Shown here: piece by piece, positions 16,719 to 26,417 of the stretch | How the letters are laid out: the number at the start of each line of letters is the position of its first letter | How positions within the stretch are numbered: position 1 is the first letter of the stretch | Source of the DNA: Litorisediminicola beolgyonensis | GTDB lineage: Bacteria; Pseudomonadota; Alphaproteobacteria; Rhodobacterales; Rhodobacteraceae | Direction: 5' to 3' | Assembly: GCF_042679605.1 (NCBI RefSeq) | Contig: NZ_JBHTMU010000032.1 | Location: 1-49,366 of the forward strand | Length of the DNA stretch: 49,366 nt | Notes under the pieces: model-generated | The model's database searches: none | What the model was told of the DNA's origin: nothing | What the model saw: only the letters and a program-made list of their open reading frames with translations | Translations under genes and position numbers: made by a program

Positions 16719-17795
16719 ATGACCGCCGTCGATCCCGGCTTTTCGAAAGCCGCAGACAAGGAAGCGCGCCGCGAGCGTCTCTTCTCCCGCATCACCAAGG
16801 CCGACCGCTGGTTCCAGGTTCTGGGTCTCTCCTGGATGACCCCCGTCCTGAAAGCCGCGGCTGGAGACAACCCCAAGGCCCAGATGTCCGAGATCTGGCG
16901 TCTTCTGGGGGTGCCGCTTCTGGCCATTGCCGGGTTCCTGGCGCTCTGGGCGGCGCTGGCGCCGACCGTGCAAACCTCGCTCGGCGCGATCCCGGGGCCG
17001 GCGCAGGTCTGGGAAGAGGCCGTCAACCTGCACGAGGACGCGGTGCAGAAGGGCGAAAGCCGCGCGGCGTTCGAAGCCAAGGTCGCGCAGCTCAACGAGC
17101 GCCGCGAGGCGCAGGGCAAGGAGCCGATCACCCGCGAATATACCGGCGCGCCAAGCTATTACAGCCAGATCTGGACCTCGATCCGGACGGTGTTCTTCGG
17201 CTTCCTGATCGCTTCGGCGGTGGCCATCCCCCTGGGCATCGCTGCGGGGCTCTCGCCGATGGCCAACGCGGCGCTGAACCCGATCATCCAGATCTTCAAG
17301 CCGGTCTCGCCGCTCGCCTGGCTGCCCATTGTCACCATGGTCGTCTCGGCGGTCTACGTCACCAATGACGGCATGTTCTCGAAGTCGTTCCTGAACTCGG
17401 CGATCACCGTGACGCTCTGTTCGCTCTGGCCGACGCTTATCAACACCGCGCTGGGCGTGGCCTCGATCGACAAGGACCTGGTGAACGTCTCGAAGGTGCT
17501 GAAGATGGGCACCTGGACCAAGATCACCAAGCTGGTGCTGCCCTCGGCGCTGCCGCTGATCTTCACCGGCCTGCGTCTGTCGCTGGGGGTGGGCTGGATG
17601 GTCCTGATCGCCGCCGAGATGCTGGCGCAGAACCCCGGCTTGGGCAAATTCGTCTGGGACGAGTTCCAGAACGGCTCTTCGCAGTCGCTCGCCAAGATCA
17701 TGGTCGCGGTGCTGACCATCGGCATCATCGGCTTCCTGCTCGACCGTCTGATGTTCGCCATCCAGTCGCTCTTCACCTTCACCAACCATCGCTGA
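16719..17795 (+). CDS. nrtB: NrtB, nitrate ABC transporter permease
   Basis: A 358-residue permease of the nitrate/sulfonate/bicarbonate branch. A charged cytoplasmic N-terminus of about 60 residues precedes the first membrane helix (about 63-83); a periplasmic or loop stretch rich in Glu/Lys follows; then about five helices from residue 155 onward. The cytoplasmic EAA-like loop is at about residues 255-285 (KVLKMGTWTKITKLVLPSAL). Usual NrtB proteins are about 280 residues, so this has a longer N-terminal part. It forms the channel of the importer with the double ATPase encoded 12 bases downstream. Confidence 0.92.
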   Translation: MTAVDPGFSKAADKEARRERLFSRITKADRWFQVLGLSWMTPVLKAAAGDNPKAQMSEIWRLLGVPLLAIAGFLALWAALAPTVQTSLGAIPGPAQVWEEAVNLHEDAVQKGESRAAFEAKVAQLNERREAQGKEPITREYTGAPSYYSQIWTSIRTVFFGFLIASAVAIPLGIAAGLSPMANAALNPIIQIFKPVSPLAWLPIVTMVVSAVYVTNDGMFSKSFLNSAITVTLCSLWPTLINTALGVASIDKDLVNVSKVLKMGTWTKITKLVLPSALPLIFTGLRLSLGVGWMVLIAAEMLAQNPGLGKFVWDEFQNGSSQSLAKIMVAVLTIGIIGFLLDRLMFAIQSLFTFTNHR

Positions 17796-17807
17796 GGACA
17801 GCAACCC

Positions 17808-19490
17808 ATGGGCATCCTGTCACTCGATCACGTCTCGAAAAGCTTCGGCGACGGCGCAGGCCGGACCGAGGTGCTGCGGGACATCACTCTTGAGGTCGAG
17901 GAGGGCGAGTTCCTCGTGCTTCTCGGCTTCTCCGGCACCGGCAAGACGACGCTGATCAACCTTCTGGCCGGTCTCGACACGCCGAGCCGCGGCACCGTGA
18001 GCTTCCGCGGAGAGAAGATCACCGGCCCGGGTCCCGAGCGCGGCGTGATCTTCCAGAACTACTCGCTGATGCCGTGGCTCACGGTGAACGGCAATGTCGC
18101 GCTGGCGGTCGATGCGATCTTCCCTGGCCTCTCGGCCCAGGAGAAGGCTGCGAAGGTCGACCATTATGTCTCCATGGTGGGGCTGAGCCACGCCGCGACC
18201 CGCCGTCCGGCGGAGCTCTCGGGCGGCATGCGCCAGCGGGTGAACGTCGCCCGGGCGCTGGCGATGAACCCCGAAGTGCTGCTCCTCGACGAGCCGCTCT
18301 CGGCGCTCGACGCGCTGACCCGCGCCAATATCGCCGACGAGATCGAGCGGATCTGGGAGGGGGACAAGAAGACCTGCGTCCTCATCACCAACGATGTCGA
18401 CGAGGCCATCGTTCTGGCCGACCGGATCATCGCGCTCAATCCCGATGGGAGCCTCGGCGACGAGTTCCGCGTCACCATCCCGCGCCCCCGCGACCGCACC
18501 GCGATGAACCATGACGCGACCTTCAAGCGTCTCAGGGCGGATGTGACCAAGTTCCTGATGGATGTGGGTATCAAGGCCCGGATCGAGGGCAGCCGGATGC
18601 TGCCGGACGTCACGCCGATCCACGGCGTTCCGGCGGCGGTGGCCAAGGCGCAGGACGGGCTGATCGACACGCGCTTCCTCGATTTCAGCCAGCTCAACAA
18701 GGTCTATCCGACCCCCAAGGGTCCGCTGACGGTGGTCGAGGATTTCGACCTCAAGATCGACCGCGGCGAGTTCATCTCGCTGATCGGGCATTCGGGATGC
18801 GGCAAGTCCACGGTGCTGACCATGGCCGCCGGACTGAACGACATCTCGAGCGGCGCGATCAAGCTCGACGGACGCCATGTCGAGGGCGCCGATCCCGAGC
18901 GCGCGGTGGTCTTCCAGGCGCCGAGCCTCTTTCCCTGGCTCACCGCCAGGGAGAACGTCTCGGTCGGGGCCGACAAGGTCTACCCCAAGGCCAGCCGCGC
19001 CGAGCGGCAGGACGTGGTCGAGTACTATCTCGAACGGGTGGGCCTTGCCGATGCGATGGACAAGCCCGCCTCGGAGCTCTCGAACGGCATGAAGCAGCGG
19101 GTGGGGATCGCGCGGGCCTTCGCGCTCAGCCCCAAGCTCCTGCTCCTGGACGAACCCTTCGGCATGCTCGACAGCCTCACGCGCTGGGAGCTGCAGGAGG
19201 TGCTGATGGAGGTCTGGTCGCGGACCAAGGTCACCGCGATCTGCGTCACCCACGATGTCGACGAGGCGATCCTTCTGGCCGACCGGGTGGTGATGATGAC
19301 CAACGGTCCGAACGCCACCATCGGCAAGATCACCGATGTGAAGCTGCCGCGCCCGAGAACGCGCACGGCGCTGCTCGAGCATCCCGACTACTACGCCTAC
19401 CGGCAGGAGGTGCTCGATTTCCTCGAGGAATACGAGCACGGCGCCAAGCCCAGGTCGAAACCCGCCCCCAAACCGATTGCAGCGGAGTAA
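17808..19490 (+). CDS. nrtC: NrtC/NrtD-type fused double ATPase of the nitrate ABC transporter
   Basis: A 560-residue protein with two complete ABC ATPase domains in one chain. Domain 1 (about 1-250): Walker A GFSGTGKTT (40-48), signature LSGGMRQRVNVARA, Walker B LLLDEPLSALD. Domain 2 (about 285-540): Walker A GHSGCGKST (327-335), signature LSNGMKQRVGIARA, Walker B LLLDEPFGMLD. Cyanobacterial systems use separate NrtC and NrtD, and NrtC carries a nitrate-binding regulatory domain; here the second half is an ATPase instead, so the transporter would need only one copy per complex. It energises nitrate uptake through NrtB. nirB starts 4 bases after the stop. Confidence 0.9.
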   Translation: MGILSLDHVSKSFGDGAGRTEVLRDITLEVEEGEFLVLLGFSGTGKTTLINLLAGLDTPSRGTVSFRGEKITGPGPERGVIFQNYSLMPWLTVNGNVALAVDAIFPGLSAQEKAAKVDHYVSMVGLSHAATRRPAELSGGMRQRVNVARALAMNPEVLLLDEPLSALDALTRANIADEIERIWEGDKKTCVLITNDVDEAIVLADRIIALNPDGSLGDEFRVTIPRPRDRTAMNHDATFKRLRADVTKFLMDVGIKARIEGSRMLPDVTPIHGVPAAVAKAQDGLIDTRFLDFSQLNKVYPTPKGPLTVVEDFDLKIDRGEFISLIGHSGCGKSTVLTMAAGLNDISSGAIKLDGRHVEGADPERAVVFQAPSLFPWLTARENVSVGADKVYPKASRAERQDVVEYYLERVGLADAMDKPASELSNGMKQRVGIARAFALSPKLLLLDEPFGMLDSLTRWELQEVLMEVWSRTKVTAICVTHDVDEAILLADRVVMMTNGPNATIGKITDVKLPRPRTRTALLEHPDYYAYRQEVLDFLEEYEHGAKPRSKPAPKPIAAE

Positions 19491-19494
19491 GCCA

Positions 19495-21921
19495 ATGAAA
19501 AACCTTGTCATCATCGGCGCAGGCATGGCGGCGGGACGGCTCGTCGAGCATGTCGCGGATGCGGGCGGATGGAGCATCACGCTCTTCAACGCCGAGCCGC
19601 GCGGCACCTATAACCGCATCATGCTGTCGCCCGTCCTCTCGGGCGAGAAGACCTACGAGGAGATCGTCACCCACGACGCGGGCTTCTACGAGGCCAAGGG
19701 CGTGACCTGCCGTTTCGGCGAGCGGGTTCTGCGGATCGACCGCGAGATGAAGGTGGTCGAGGGCGAGAACGGGCATGTGCCCTACGACAAGCTGGTGATC
19801 GCCACTGGCTCGACCCCGTTCATCATCCCGCTGCCCGGCCACGATCTGGACGGCGTGATCGCCTATCGCGACCTCGAGGACACCCAGCGGATGATGGCGC
19901 TGGGCGAGGGCAAAAAGGCCGTGGTGATCGGCGGCGGGCTTCTCGGGCTCGAGGCCGCGGCGGGCATGCATGCGCGCGGCGTGGATGTGACGGTGGTCCA
20001 TCTGATGGGGCATCTGATGGAGCGGCAGCTCGACGAGGCGGCGGGGTATCTCCTGCGCAAGGATCTGGTGGGTCGCGGCATCAAGGTGCTGGTCTCGACC
20101 AATTCCAGGGAAATCCTCGGCGAGGACGGGCGCGTGACTGCGCTCCGGCTCGAGGATGGGCGGGAGCTGCCTTGCGATCTCCTGGTGATGGCCGTGGGCA
20201 TCCGTCCGGCGACGGCGCTCGCCGCCGAGGCCGGGCTCGCCACCGGGCGCGGCATCCATGTCGACGACCAGATGGTCTCGAGCGACCCGGATATCCTCGC
20301 CATCGGCGAATGCATCGAGCATGACGGCCAGATCTTCGGCCTCGTCGCGCCGCTCTACGACCAGGCCAAGGTGGCGGCCGCGACCCTTGCGGGCGCCGAG
20401 GCGGCCTTTGCCAATCGCGAGACCTCGACCAAGCTCAAGGTCACCGGCTGCGATCTCTTCAGCGCCGGCGATTTCGCCGAGGGCGACGACCGCGAGGACA
20501 TCGTCTTCCGCGACCCGGCGCGCGGCGTCTACAAGCGCCTCGTCCTGCAGGACAACCGCGTCATCGGCGCGGTCATGTATGGCGACACGGTCGACGGCGC
20601 CTGGTTCCACGGCCTCATCAAGGACAGGACCGACGTCTCCGGGATGCGCGACACGCTGATCTTCGGTCCGAGCTTCCAGGGTGGCGCCGCGCTGGACCCT
20701 ATGGCGGCCGTTGCAGCCTTACCGGCTGACGCAGAGATCTGCGGCTGCAACGGCGTGTGCAAGGGCCGGATCGTCGAGGCGATCGAAGGAGGCGCGGGCT
20801 CGCTCGACGCGGTGCGCGCCACGACCAAGGCCTCGGGGTCCTGCGGGACCTGCACCGGGCTGGTCGAACAGCTTCTGGCGGTGACGCTCGGGGACGCCTT
20901 CGAGCGTCCGACCGCCCAGCCGGTCTGCGGCTGCACCGAGCTCACCCACGAGGACGTGCGCCGCCTGATCAAGGCGCAGGAGCTGAAGTCGCAGCAGGCG
21001 GTCTGGCAGGAGCTCGGCTGGTCCACGGTCAATGGCTGCCATGTCTGCCGTCCGGCGGTGAACTTCTACCTGCTCGCCGATTGGCCGGTCGACTACCAGG
21101 ACGACCCGCAATCGCGCTTCGTCAACGAGCGCAAGCACGCCAACATCCAGAAGGACGGCACCTTCAGCGTCGTGCCGCGGATGTGGGGCGGGATCACCAG
21201 CGCGACCGAGCTGCGCGCCATCGCCGACGCGGCGGAGAAATACAACGTGCCGACCGTCAAGGTGACCGGCGGCCAGCGGATCGACCTTCTGGGCGTCCGG
21301 GGCGAAGATCTGCCCGCGATCTGGGCCGATCTGAACCGCGCGGGGCTCGTCTCGGGCCATGCCTATGCCAAGGGCCTCAGGACGGTTAAGACCTGTGTCG
21401 GCACCGATCACTGCCGGTTCGGCACGCAGGATTCCACCGGGCTCGGGATCAAGCTGGAAAAGGCGCTCTGGGGCTCCTGGACGCCGCACAAGGTCAAGCT
21501 CGCCGTCTCGGGCTGCCCGCGCAACTGCGCGGAAGCGACCTGCAAGGATGTGGGCGTGGTCTGCGTCGACAGTGGCTTCGAGGTCGGCGTCGGCGGCGCG
21601 GCGGGCATGGACGTCAAGGAGACCGAGCCGCTGGTGAAGGTCGCCACCGAGGAAGAGGCGCTCGCCTGGACCATCGCCTTCGTCCAGCTCTACCGCGAGA
21701 ACGCCAAGTATCTCGACCGGCCCTACAAGTGGATCGCCAAGGTCGGGCTCGACTGGGTCCGCGAGACGCTGTCGGTCCCGGAGGAGCGCGCGCGCCTGAT
21801 CGCCGCCTTCGAGCTGAGCCAGAGCATCTACCAGAAAGACCCCTGGGCCGAACGCGCCCGGGACGAGGAGGCGCGCAAGTTCGCGCCGATCGCAGACCTG
21901 ACACTGGAGGCCGCGGAATGA
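19495..21921 (+). CDS. nirB: NirB, NADH-dependent assimilatory nitrite reductase large subunit
   Basis: An 808-residue cytoplasmic enzyme reducing nitrite to ammonium with NADH. Order: FAD/NAD(P) oxidoreductase domain (1-400; VIIGAGMAAGRL and the second dinucleotide site VVIGGGLLGLEAAAG), two BFD-like [2Fe-2S] segments (about 415-530, with CGCNGVCKG and CGTC), then the sirohaem/[4Fe-4S] reductase module with ligands C634, C640, C674 and C678 in the C-x5-C ... C-x3-C pattern. ATG 19495 with a nearby GGAG is preferred over TTG 19477, which overlaps nrtC. The stop overlaps the nirD start. Sirohaem is supplied by CysG in the same operon. Confidence 0.95.
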   Translation: MKNLVIIGAGMAAGRLVEHVADAGGWSITLFNAEPRGTYNRIMLSPVLSGEKTYEEIVTHDAGFYEAKGVTCRFGERVLRIDREMKVVEGENGHVPYDKLVIATGSTPFIIPLPGHDLDGVIAYRDLEDTQRMMALGEGKKAVVIGGGLLGLEAAAGMHARGVDVTVVHLMGHLMERQLDEAAGYLLRKDLVGRGIKVLVSTNSREILGEDGRVTALRLEDGRELPCDLLVMAVGIRPATALAAEAGLATGRGIHVDDQMVSSDPDILAIGECIEHDGQIFGLVAPLYDQAKVAAATLAGAEAAFANRETSTKLKVTGCDLFSAGDFAEGDDREDIVFRDPARGVYKRLVLQDNRVIGAVMYGDTVDGAWFHGLIKDRTDVSGMRDTLIFGPSFQGGAALDPMAAVAALPADAEICGCNGVCKGRIVEAIEGGAGSLDAVRATTKASGSCGTCTGLVEQLLAVTLGDAFERPTAQPVCGCTELTHEDVRRLIKAQELKSQQAVWQELGWSTVNGCHVCRPAVNFYLLADWPVDYQDDPQSRFVNERKHANIQKDGTFSVVPRMWGGITSATELRAIADAAEKYNVPTVKVTGGQRIDLLGVRGEDLPAIWADLNRAGLVSGHAYAKGLRTVKTCVGTDHCRFGTQDSTGLGIKLEKALWGSWTPHKVKLAVSGCPRNCAEATCKDVGVVCVDSGFEVGVGGAAGMDVKETEPLVKVATEEEALAWTIAFVQLYRENAKYLDRPYKWIAKVGLDWVRETLSVPEERARLIAAFELSQSIYQKDPWAERARDEEARKFAPIADLTLEAAE

Positions 21922-22247
21922 GCTGGATCGATATCGGGGCGCTCGAGGACATCCCCGTCCGTGGCGCGCGCAAGCTGAAGACCGCTCAGGGCTGCATCGC
22001 GGTCTTCCGCACCGACGAGGCGACGGTCTTCGCCACCGCGAATGCCTGCCCGCACAAGGGCGGACCTCTGGCCGAGGGGATCGTGCATGGCCAGAAGGTG
22101 ACCTGCCCGCTGCACAACTGGGTCTTCGATCTCGAGACCGGCGCGGCGCAGGGCGCGGACGAGGGGCGGATCGCGACCTACGCGGTCAAGGTCGCCCAAG
22201 GGCGCATCCTGATCGAGGCGTCTGTCCTCGGCGAAAAGGCCGCGTGA
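21918..22247 (+). CDS. nirD: NirD, nitrite reductase small subunit
   Basis: A 109-residue Rieske-fold protein, the small subunit that binds NirB. The segments CPHKGGPLAEG and CPLHNWVFDLETG keep both Rieske Cys-x-His/Cys-x-x-His-type positions (C-P-H and C-P-L-H), whereas many enterobacterial NirD proteins have lost the cluster ligands, so this one may hold a [2Fe-2S] centre. ATG 21918 overlaps the nirB stop, and the TGATG at the end couples it to nasA. Confidence 0.93.
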   Translation: MSWIDIGALEDIPVRGARKLKTAQGCIAVFRTDEATVFATANACPHKGGPLAEGIVHGQKVTCPLHNWVFDLETGAAQGADEGRIATYAVKVAQGRILIEASVLGEKAA

Positions 22248-24877
22248 TGGACGGCGCCGGTCTCCCTCAGGTCCGTTCGACCTGTCCCTATTGCGGCGTC
22301 GGCTGCGGGGTGCTCCTGCGGCCCGACGGCGCCGGGGGCCTGGGCGTCGAGGGCGATCCGGCGCATCCGGCCAACCGAGGGCGGCTCTGCTCGAAGGGGA
22401 TGGCGCTCGGGCAGACCGTGGGGCTGGAGGAGCGGCTCCTCGCGCCGCGCGTCGACGGAGTCGAGACCGGCTGGGACACCGCGCTCGATCTCGTCGCGAC
22501 ACGGTTCTCCGAGACCATCGCCAAGCACGGTCCGGACAGCGTGGCCTTCTACGTCTCGGGCCAGCTTCTGACCGAGGATTACTACGTCGCCAACAAGCTG
22601 ATGAAGGGCTTCATCGGTTCGGCCAATATCGACACCAACTCGCGGCTCTGCATGGCCTCGACCGTCGCGGGCCACCGTCGCGCCTTCGGCACCGACACGG
22701 TGCCCGGCATCTATGACGATCTCGAAGAGGCCGATCTGGTGGTGCTGGTGGGCTCCAACATGGCCTGGTGCCACCCGGTGCTCTTCCGGCGGCTCGCCGC
22801 GGCGCGCGCCGAGCGCGGCACCAAGGTCGTCGTCGTCGATCCGCGCCGCACCGCGACCTGCGAGATCGCCGATCTGCATCTGAAGCTGCGCCCCGGCACG
22901 GATGTCGCGCTTTTCAACGGGCTTTTTGCGCATCTGCGCGAGGTGGGCGCGCTCGACATGCGCTTCCTCCTCGAGCACACGACCGGGTTCGACGAGGCCT
23001 TCCGTGCCGCCTCCGCCGACCAGATCGACGCGACGGGGCTCGCCGCGGGGGATGTCGCGCGGTTCTACCGGATGTTCGCCGCGACCGAGCGCACGGTGAC
23101 GGTGTTCAGCCAGGGCGTGAACCAGTCCAGCACCGGCTCGGACAAGGTCAACGCCATCCTCAACTGCCATCTCGCCACCGGCCGGCTCGGCCAGCCCGGC
23201 CAAGGGCCCTTCAGCGTCACCGGCCAGCCCAACGCGATGGGCGGGCGCGAGGTCGGCGGGCTGGCCAACATGCTCGCGGCGCATCTCGATCTCGAGGATG
23301 CCGGGCATCGCGCGGCGGTGCGAAGCTTCTGGTCCGCGCCCGCCATGGCCGAGAGCGCCGGGTTGAAGGCGGTCGAGATGTTCCGCGCCGTGGGCGACGG
23401 ACGGATCAAGGCGCTCTGGATCGCCGGGACCAACCCCGCCGTCTCCATGCCCGATGCCGACGCGGTCCGCGACGCGATCCGGGGGTGCGCCTTCACGGTG
23501 GTCTCGGACATCACCGCCCGGACCGACACGGCGCGGCTCGCGGATGTCCTCCTGCCCGCGACCGGCTGGGGCGAGAAGGACGGCACCGTCACCAATTCCG
23601 ACCGCACGATCAGCCGCCAGCGCCCGGCGCTCCCCGCGCCGGGGCAGGCCCGCCACGACTGGGCGATCTTCGCCGAGGTGGGGCGGCGCATGGGCTGGGC
23701 CGAGGCCTTCGACTACCGCGCGCCCGCCGAGATCTTCCGCGAGCATGCCGCGCTCTCGAAGATCGCCGGAGGGTTCGGGCGCGATTTCGACATCTCCGGC
23801 CTCGCCGATCTGTCGGATGCCGGGTACGAGGCGCTGGAGCCCGTCCGCTGGCCGGTCTCGGCCAACCGCACGGGCGGGCGGTTCTTCGGTGACGGACGGT
23901 TCTTCACCCCCGACGGTCGCGCGCGGCTCATCCCGGTGCGGCAGGCGGCACCCGCCACCCGCCGCTCGCCGCGCTATCCGTTCCGGCTCAACACCGGGCG
24001 GACAAGGGACCAGTGGCACACCATGACACGCACCGGTCTCGCGCCGCGCCTGTCGCGCCACCTGGCCGAGCCGTTCCTGCAGATCCATCCCTCGGATGCC
24101 GAGACGGTGGGGCTCGAGCCTGCCGGTCTGGCGCGGGTGACGAGCCCGCAGGGCAGCGCCATCCTGCGCGTGTTGATCAGCGAGGATGCGGCCATCGGCG
24201 CGCCCTTCGCGCCGATGCACTGGACCGGAGAGACAGCTTCGGCGGGCCGGGTCGATGCGCTGGTCGCGCCCATGACCGACGCGGTCTCGGGCCAACCCGA
24301 GAGCAAGGCGAGCGCGGTTGCCGTCACGCCGTTCGAGGCGGGCTGGTACGGCTTCGCGGTCTCGGCGCGGAAACCCGAGGCGGACACCGCCTATTGGGCG
24401 CGCGTCCGGTCCGAGACCGGCTGGCGGATGGAGCTTGCGGGCGAGCGCGCGGAAGCGGACTGGACCGCCTTCGCCCGCGACCTCTTCGGCACCGGGTCGG
24501 AGCCGCAGGTTTTCAGCGATGCGGCCTCGGGCGTGGTCCGGCTGGCCTTCACCGCGCCCGACGGCACGCTCGACGCCGCGCTCTTCGTCTCGCCCGAGCC
24601 GGTCGCCGTTGCGCGCGATCATGTCGCGGGCCTGATCGGGCAGGCGGCGGGGGATGTGCTCGCCGCGCGCGCCGGGGGCGCGGGCTTCGATCCGGGACCG
24701 ACGGTCTGCGCCTGCATGGGCGTGGGCGCGAACACGCTTCTCGCGGCCATCGGCACCGTCGGCCCCGATCTCGACCGCATCTGCGAGGCCACGGGCGCGG
24801 GTCTGACCTGCGGCTCCTGCCGCCCCGAAATCACCACCCTGATCGACCGGTTCGCCCCGCGCGAAGCCGCTGAATAG
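22247..24877 (+). CDS. nasA: NasA, assimilatory nitrate reductase catalytic subunit with C-terminal BFD-like domain
   Basis: An 876-residue molybdopterin (bis-MGD) enzyme reducing nitrate to nitrite in the cytoplasm. The N-terminal [4Fe-4S] ligands are C13, C16, C20 and C47. The molybdopterin oxidoreductase core spans about 55-560 and the dinucleotide-binding domain about 580-690. The C-terminus (about 818-876) holds a BFD-type [2Fe-2S] motif: CACMG and CGSC. This layout matches Klebsiella-type NasA. ATG 22247 (TGATG overlap with nirD) is used; GTG 22244 is an alternative. No NasC-like NADH reductase gene is nearby, so electrons may come from a ferredoxin, from NirB, or from an unlinked partner. 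Confidence 0.94.
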   Translation: MDGAGLPQVRSTCPYCGVGCGVLLRPDGAGGLGVEGDPAHPANRGRLCSKGMALGQTVGLEERLLAPRVDGVETGWDTALDLVATRFSETIAKHGPDSVAFYVSGQLLTEDYYVANKLMKGFIGSANIDTNSRLCMASTVAGHRRAFGTDTVPGIYDDLEEADLVVLVGSNMAWCHPVLFRRLAAARAERGTKVVVVDPRRTATCEIADLHLKLRPGTDVALFNGLFAHLREVGALDMRFLLEHTTGFDEAFRAASADQIDATGLAAGDVARFYRMFAATERTVTVFSQGVNQSSTGSDKVNAILNCHLATGRLGQPGQGPFSVTGQPNAMGGREVGGLANMLAAHLDLEDAGHRAAVRSFWSAPAMAESAGLKAVEMFRAVGDGRIKALWIAGTNPAVSMPDADAVRDAIRGCAFTVVSDITARTDTARLADVLLPATGWGEKDGTVTNSDRTISRQRPALPAPGQARHDWAIFAEVGRRMGWAEAFDYRAPAEIFREHAALSKIAGGFGRDFDISGLADLSDAGYEALEPVRWPVSANRTGGRFFGDGRFFTPDGRARLIPVRQAAPATRRSPRYPFRLNTGRTRDQWHTMTRTGLAPRLSRHLAEPFLQIHPSDAETVGLEPAGLARVTSPQGSAILRVLISEDAAIGAPFAPMHWTGETASAGRVDALVAPMTDAVSGQPESKASAVAVTPFEAGWYGFAVSARKPEADTAYWARVRSETGWRMELAGERAEADWTAFARDLFGTGSEPQVFSDAASGVVRLAFTAPDGTLDAALFVSPEPVAVARDHVAGLIGQAAGDVLAARAGGAGFDPGPTVCACMGVGANTLLAAIGTVGPDLDRICEATGAGLTCGSCRPEITTLIDRFAPREAAE

Positions 24878-24890
24878 AGAGGACAGAGCC

Positions 24891-26273
24891 ATGAAATCCT
24901 TTCCCATGTTCATTCGCACCACGGGCCGCCGCGTCGTCATCGCGGGCGGTGGCGAGCAGGCGGCGCAGAAGGCGCGGCTGATCCTCAAGACCGATGCCGA
25001 GATCGTTCTCGTGGCGCAGGACCTCGATCCCGAGCTGCGCGGGCTCGTGGCGCAGGGAAGGGCGCGCCAGCTGAGCGGGCCGGTCACGCCCGAGACCTTT
25101 GCCGGGAGCGCGCTGGCCTTCATCGCGACGGGCTGCGCCGCCGCCGATGCCGCGCTGCACGCGCTCGCCCGCGAGGGTGGCGCGGTGGTGAACGTGGTCG
25201 ATCGTCCCGAGCTCTGCGATGCGACGACCCCCTCGATCGTCGACCGCGACCCGGTCGTCGTGGCCATCGGCACCGAAGGCACCGCGCCGGTTCTCGGGCG
25301 CGCGATCAAGACGCAGATCGAGACGCTGCTGCCGCCCCGGATCGGCGCCTTGGCCGGTCTTGCGGGGCGTCTGCGCGGCGCGGTCGCGGAGCATCTGCCG
25401 CAGGCGACGCGGCGCGCCTTCTGGGCCTGGGTCTTCACTGGCGCGCCCGCGCAGCTTCACCGGCAGGGAGCCGAGGCCGAGGCCGCCCAGCGGATCAAGA
25501 CGGCGATCTCCGAGCGGCGCGTGCCCGAGGGCGCGGGCGAGGGGCATATCGCGCTGGTCGGCGCGGGACCCGGCGCGCGCGATCTGCTGACGCTGCGCGC
25601 GGTCGAGCGGCTGCAGGAGGCGGACGTGATCTTCTACGACCGGCTCGTCGATCCCGACGTGCTGGAGCTCGCGCGGCGCGACGCCGAGCGGGTCTTCGTC
25701 GGCAAGGAGGTCGGCGCCTCGTCCTGGCCGCAGGAGAAGATCTGCGCGCTGATCGTGTCCGAGGCGCGTCGCGGCCGCCGGGTCGTGCGGCTGAAATCCG
25801 GCGATCCGTCGGTCTTCGGCCGCGCGACCGAAGAGCTCGAGGCCGCCCGCGAGGCCGGGATCGCGGTCGAGATCGTCCCGGGCATTACCGCCGCGAGCGC
25901 CGCCGCCGCGAGCCTCGGGCGGAGCCTGACCGAGCGCGGTGAGACCGACGCGATCCTCCTGGCCACCGGCACCTGCCGCCCGGGCGATCCAGCCCCCGAC
26001 TGGGCCACCCAGTTCCGTCCGGGCACGACGCTCGCGATCTACATGGGCGTGAACGCCGCCGGGCGCATCTCGGCCGAGTTGCTCTCGCGTGGCGCGCCCG
26101 CCGACACTCGGGTCGATATCCTCTGCAACATCTCGACGCCCCGGGAGCGGCACCTGGAAACGGCGCTGCCGACCCTGACCCGGACGCTCGAGGAGAACGG
26201 CATCACCGGGACCGCGCTCATCCTCGTGCGCTTCTCGAAGATCGCGTCTCCGGCCGCCCTGGCGGTGGCATGA
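24891..26273 (+). CDS. cysG: CysG, trifunctional sirohaem synthase
   Basis: A 460-residue fusion that makes sirohaem from uroporphyrinogen III. Residues 1-210 form the precorrin-2 dehydrogenase/ferrochelatase half, with the NAD site VVIAGGGEQAAQKARL; residues about 215-460 form the uroporphyrinogen-III C-methyltransferase half, with VGAGPGARDLLTLRAVERL and the later GDPSVFGRATEEL and PGITAASAAAA SAM-binding blocks. It is the last gene of the nitrate operon, 13 bases after nasA, with ribosome-binding site GAGAGGA, and provides the NirB cofactor. Confidence 0.95.
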   Translation: MKSFPMFIRTTGRRVVIAGGGEQAAQKARLILKTDAEIVLVAQDLDPELRGLVAQGRARQLSGPVTPETFAGSALAFIATGCAAADAALHALAREGGAVVNVVDRPELCDATTPSIVDRDPVVVAIGTEGTAPVLGRAIKTQIETLLPPRIGALAGLAGRLRGAVAEHLPQATRRAFWAWVFTGAPAQLHRQGAEAEAAQRIKTAISERRVPEGAGEGHIALVGAGPGARDLLTLRAVERLQEADVIFYDRLVDPDVLELARRDAERVFVGKEVGASSWPQEKICALIVSEARRGRRVVRLKSGDPSVFGRATEELEAAREAGIAVEIVPGITAASAAAASLGRSLTERGETDAILLATGTCRPGDPAPDWATQFRPGTTLAIYMGVNAAGRISAELLSRGAPADTRVDILCNISTPRERHLETALPTLTRTLEENGITGTALILVRFSKIASPAALAVA

Positions 26274-26417
26274 GGCGCGGGATCCTCTAACCGACACGCC
26301 AGGGGCAGGGGGGCAGCCCGTTGGCCGCTCTTCCGCGCGGCGGTGATCTCTCGACGCGACGCGCATCGTGACGACCGTTTCTTGCGCAGCCTTCGTCTCC
26401 GGCGATAGGGTGGCGGC

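Noticed and set aside
22178..25438. Very long minus-strand open frame (1086 codons) opposite nasA and nirD
   Set aside because: It is antisense to clearly identified genes, has no recognisable domain, and is rich in Arg/Ala/Gly as expected from GC-biased third codon positions. The same applies to the other long minus frames, such as 4198-6102, 10049-12898 and 29673-32315.
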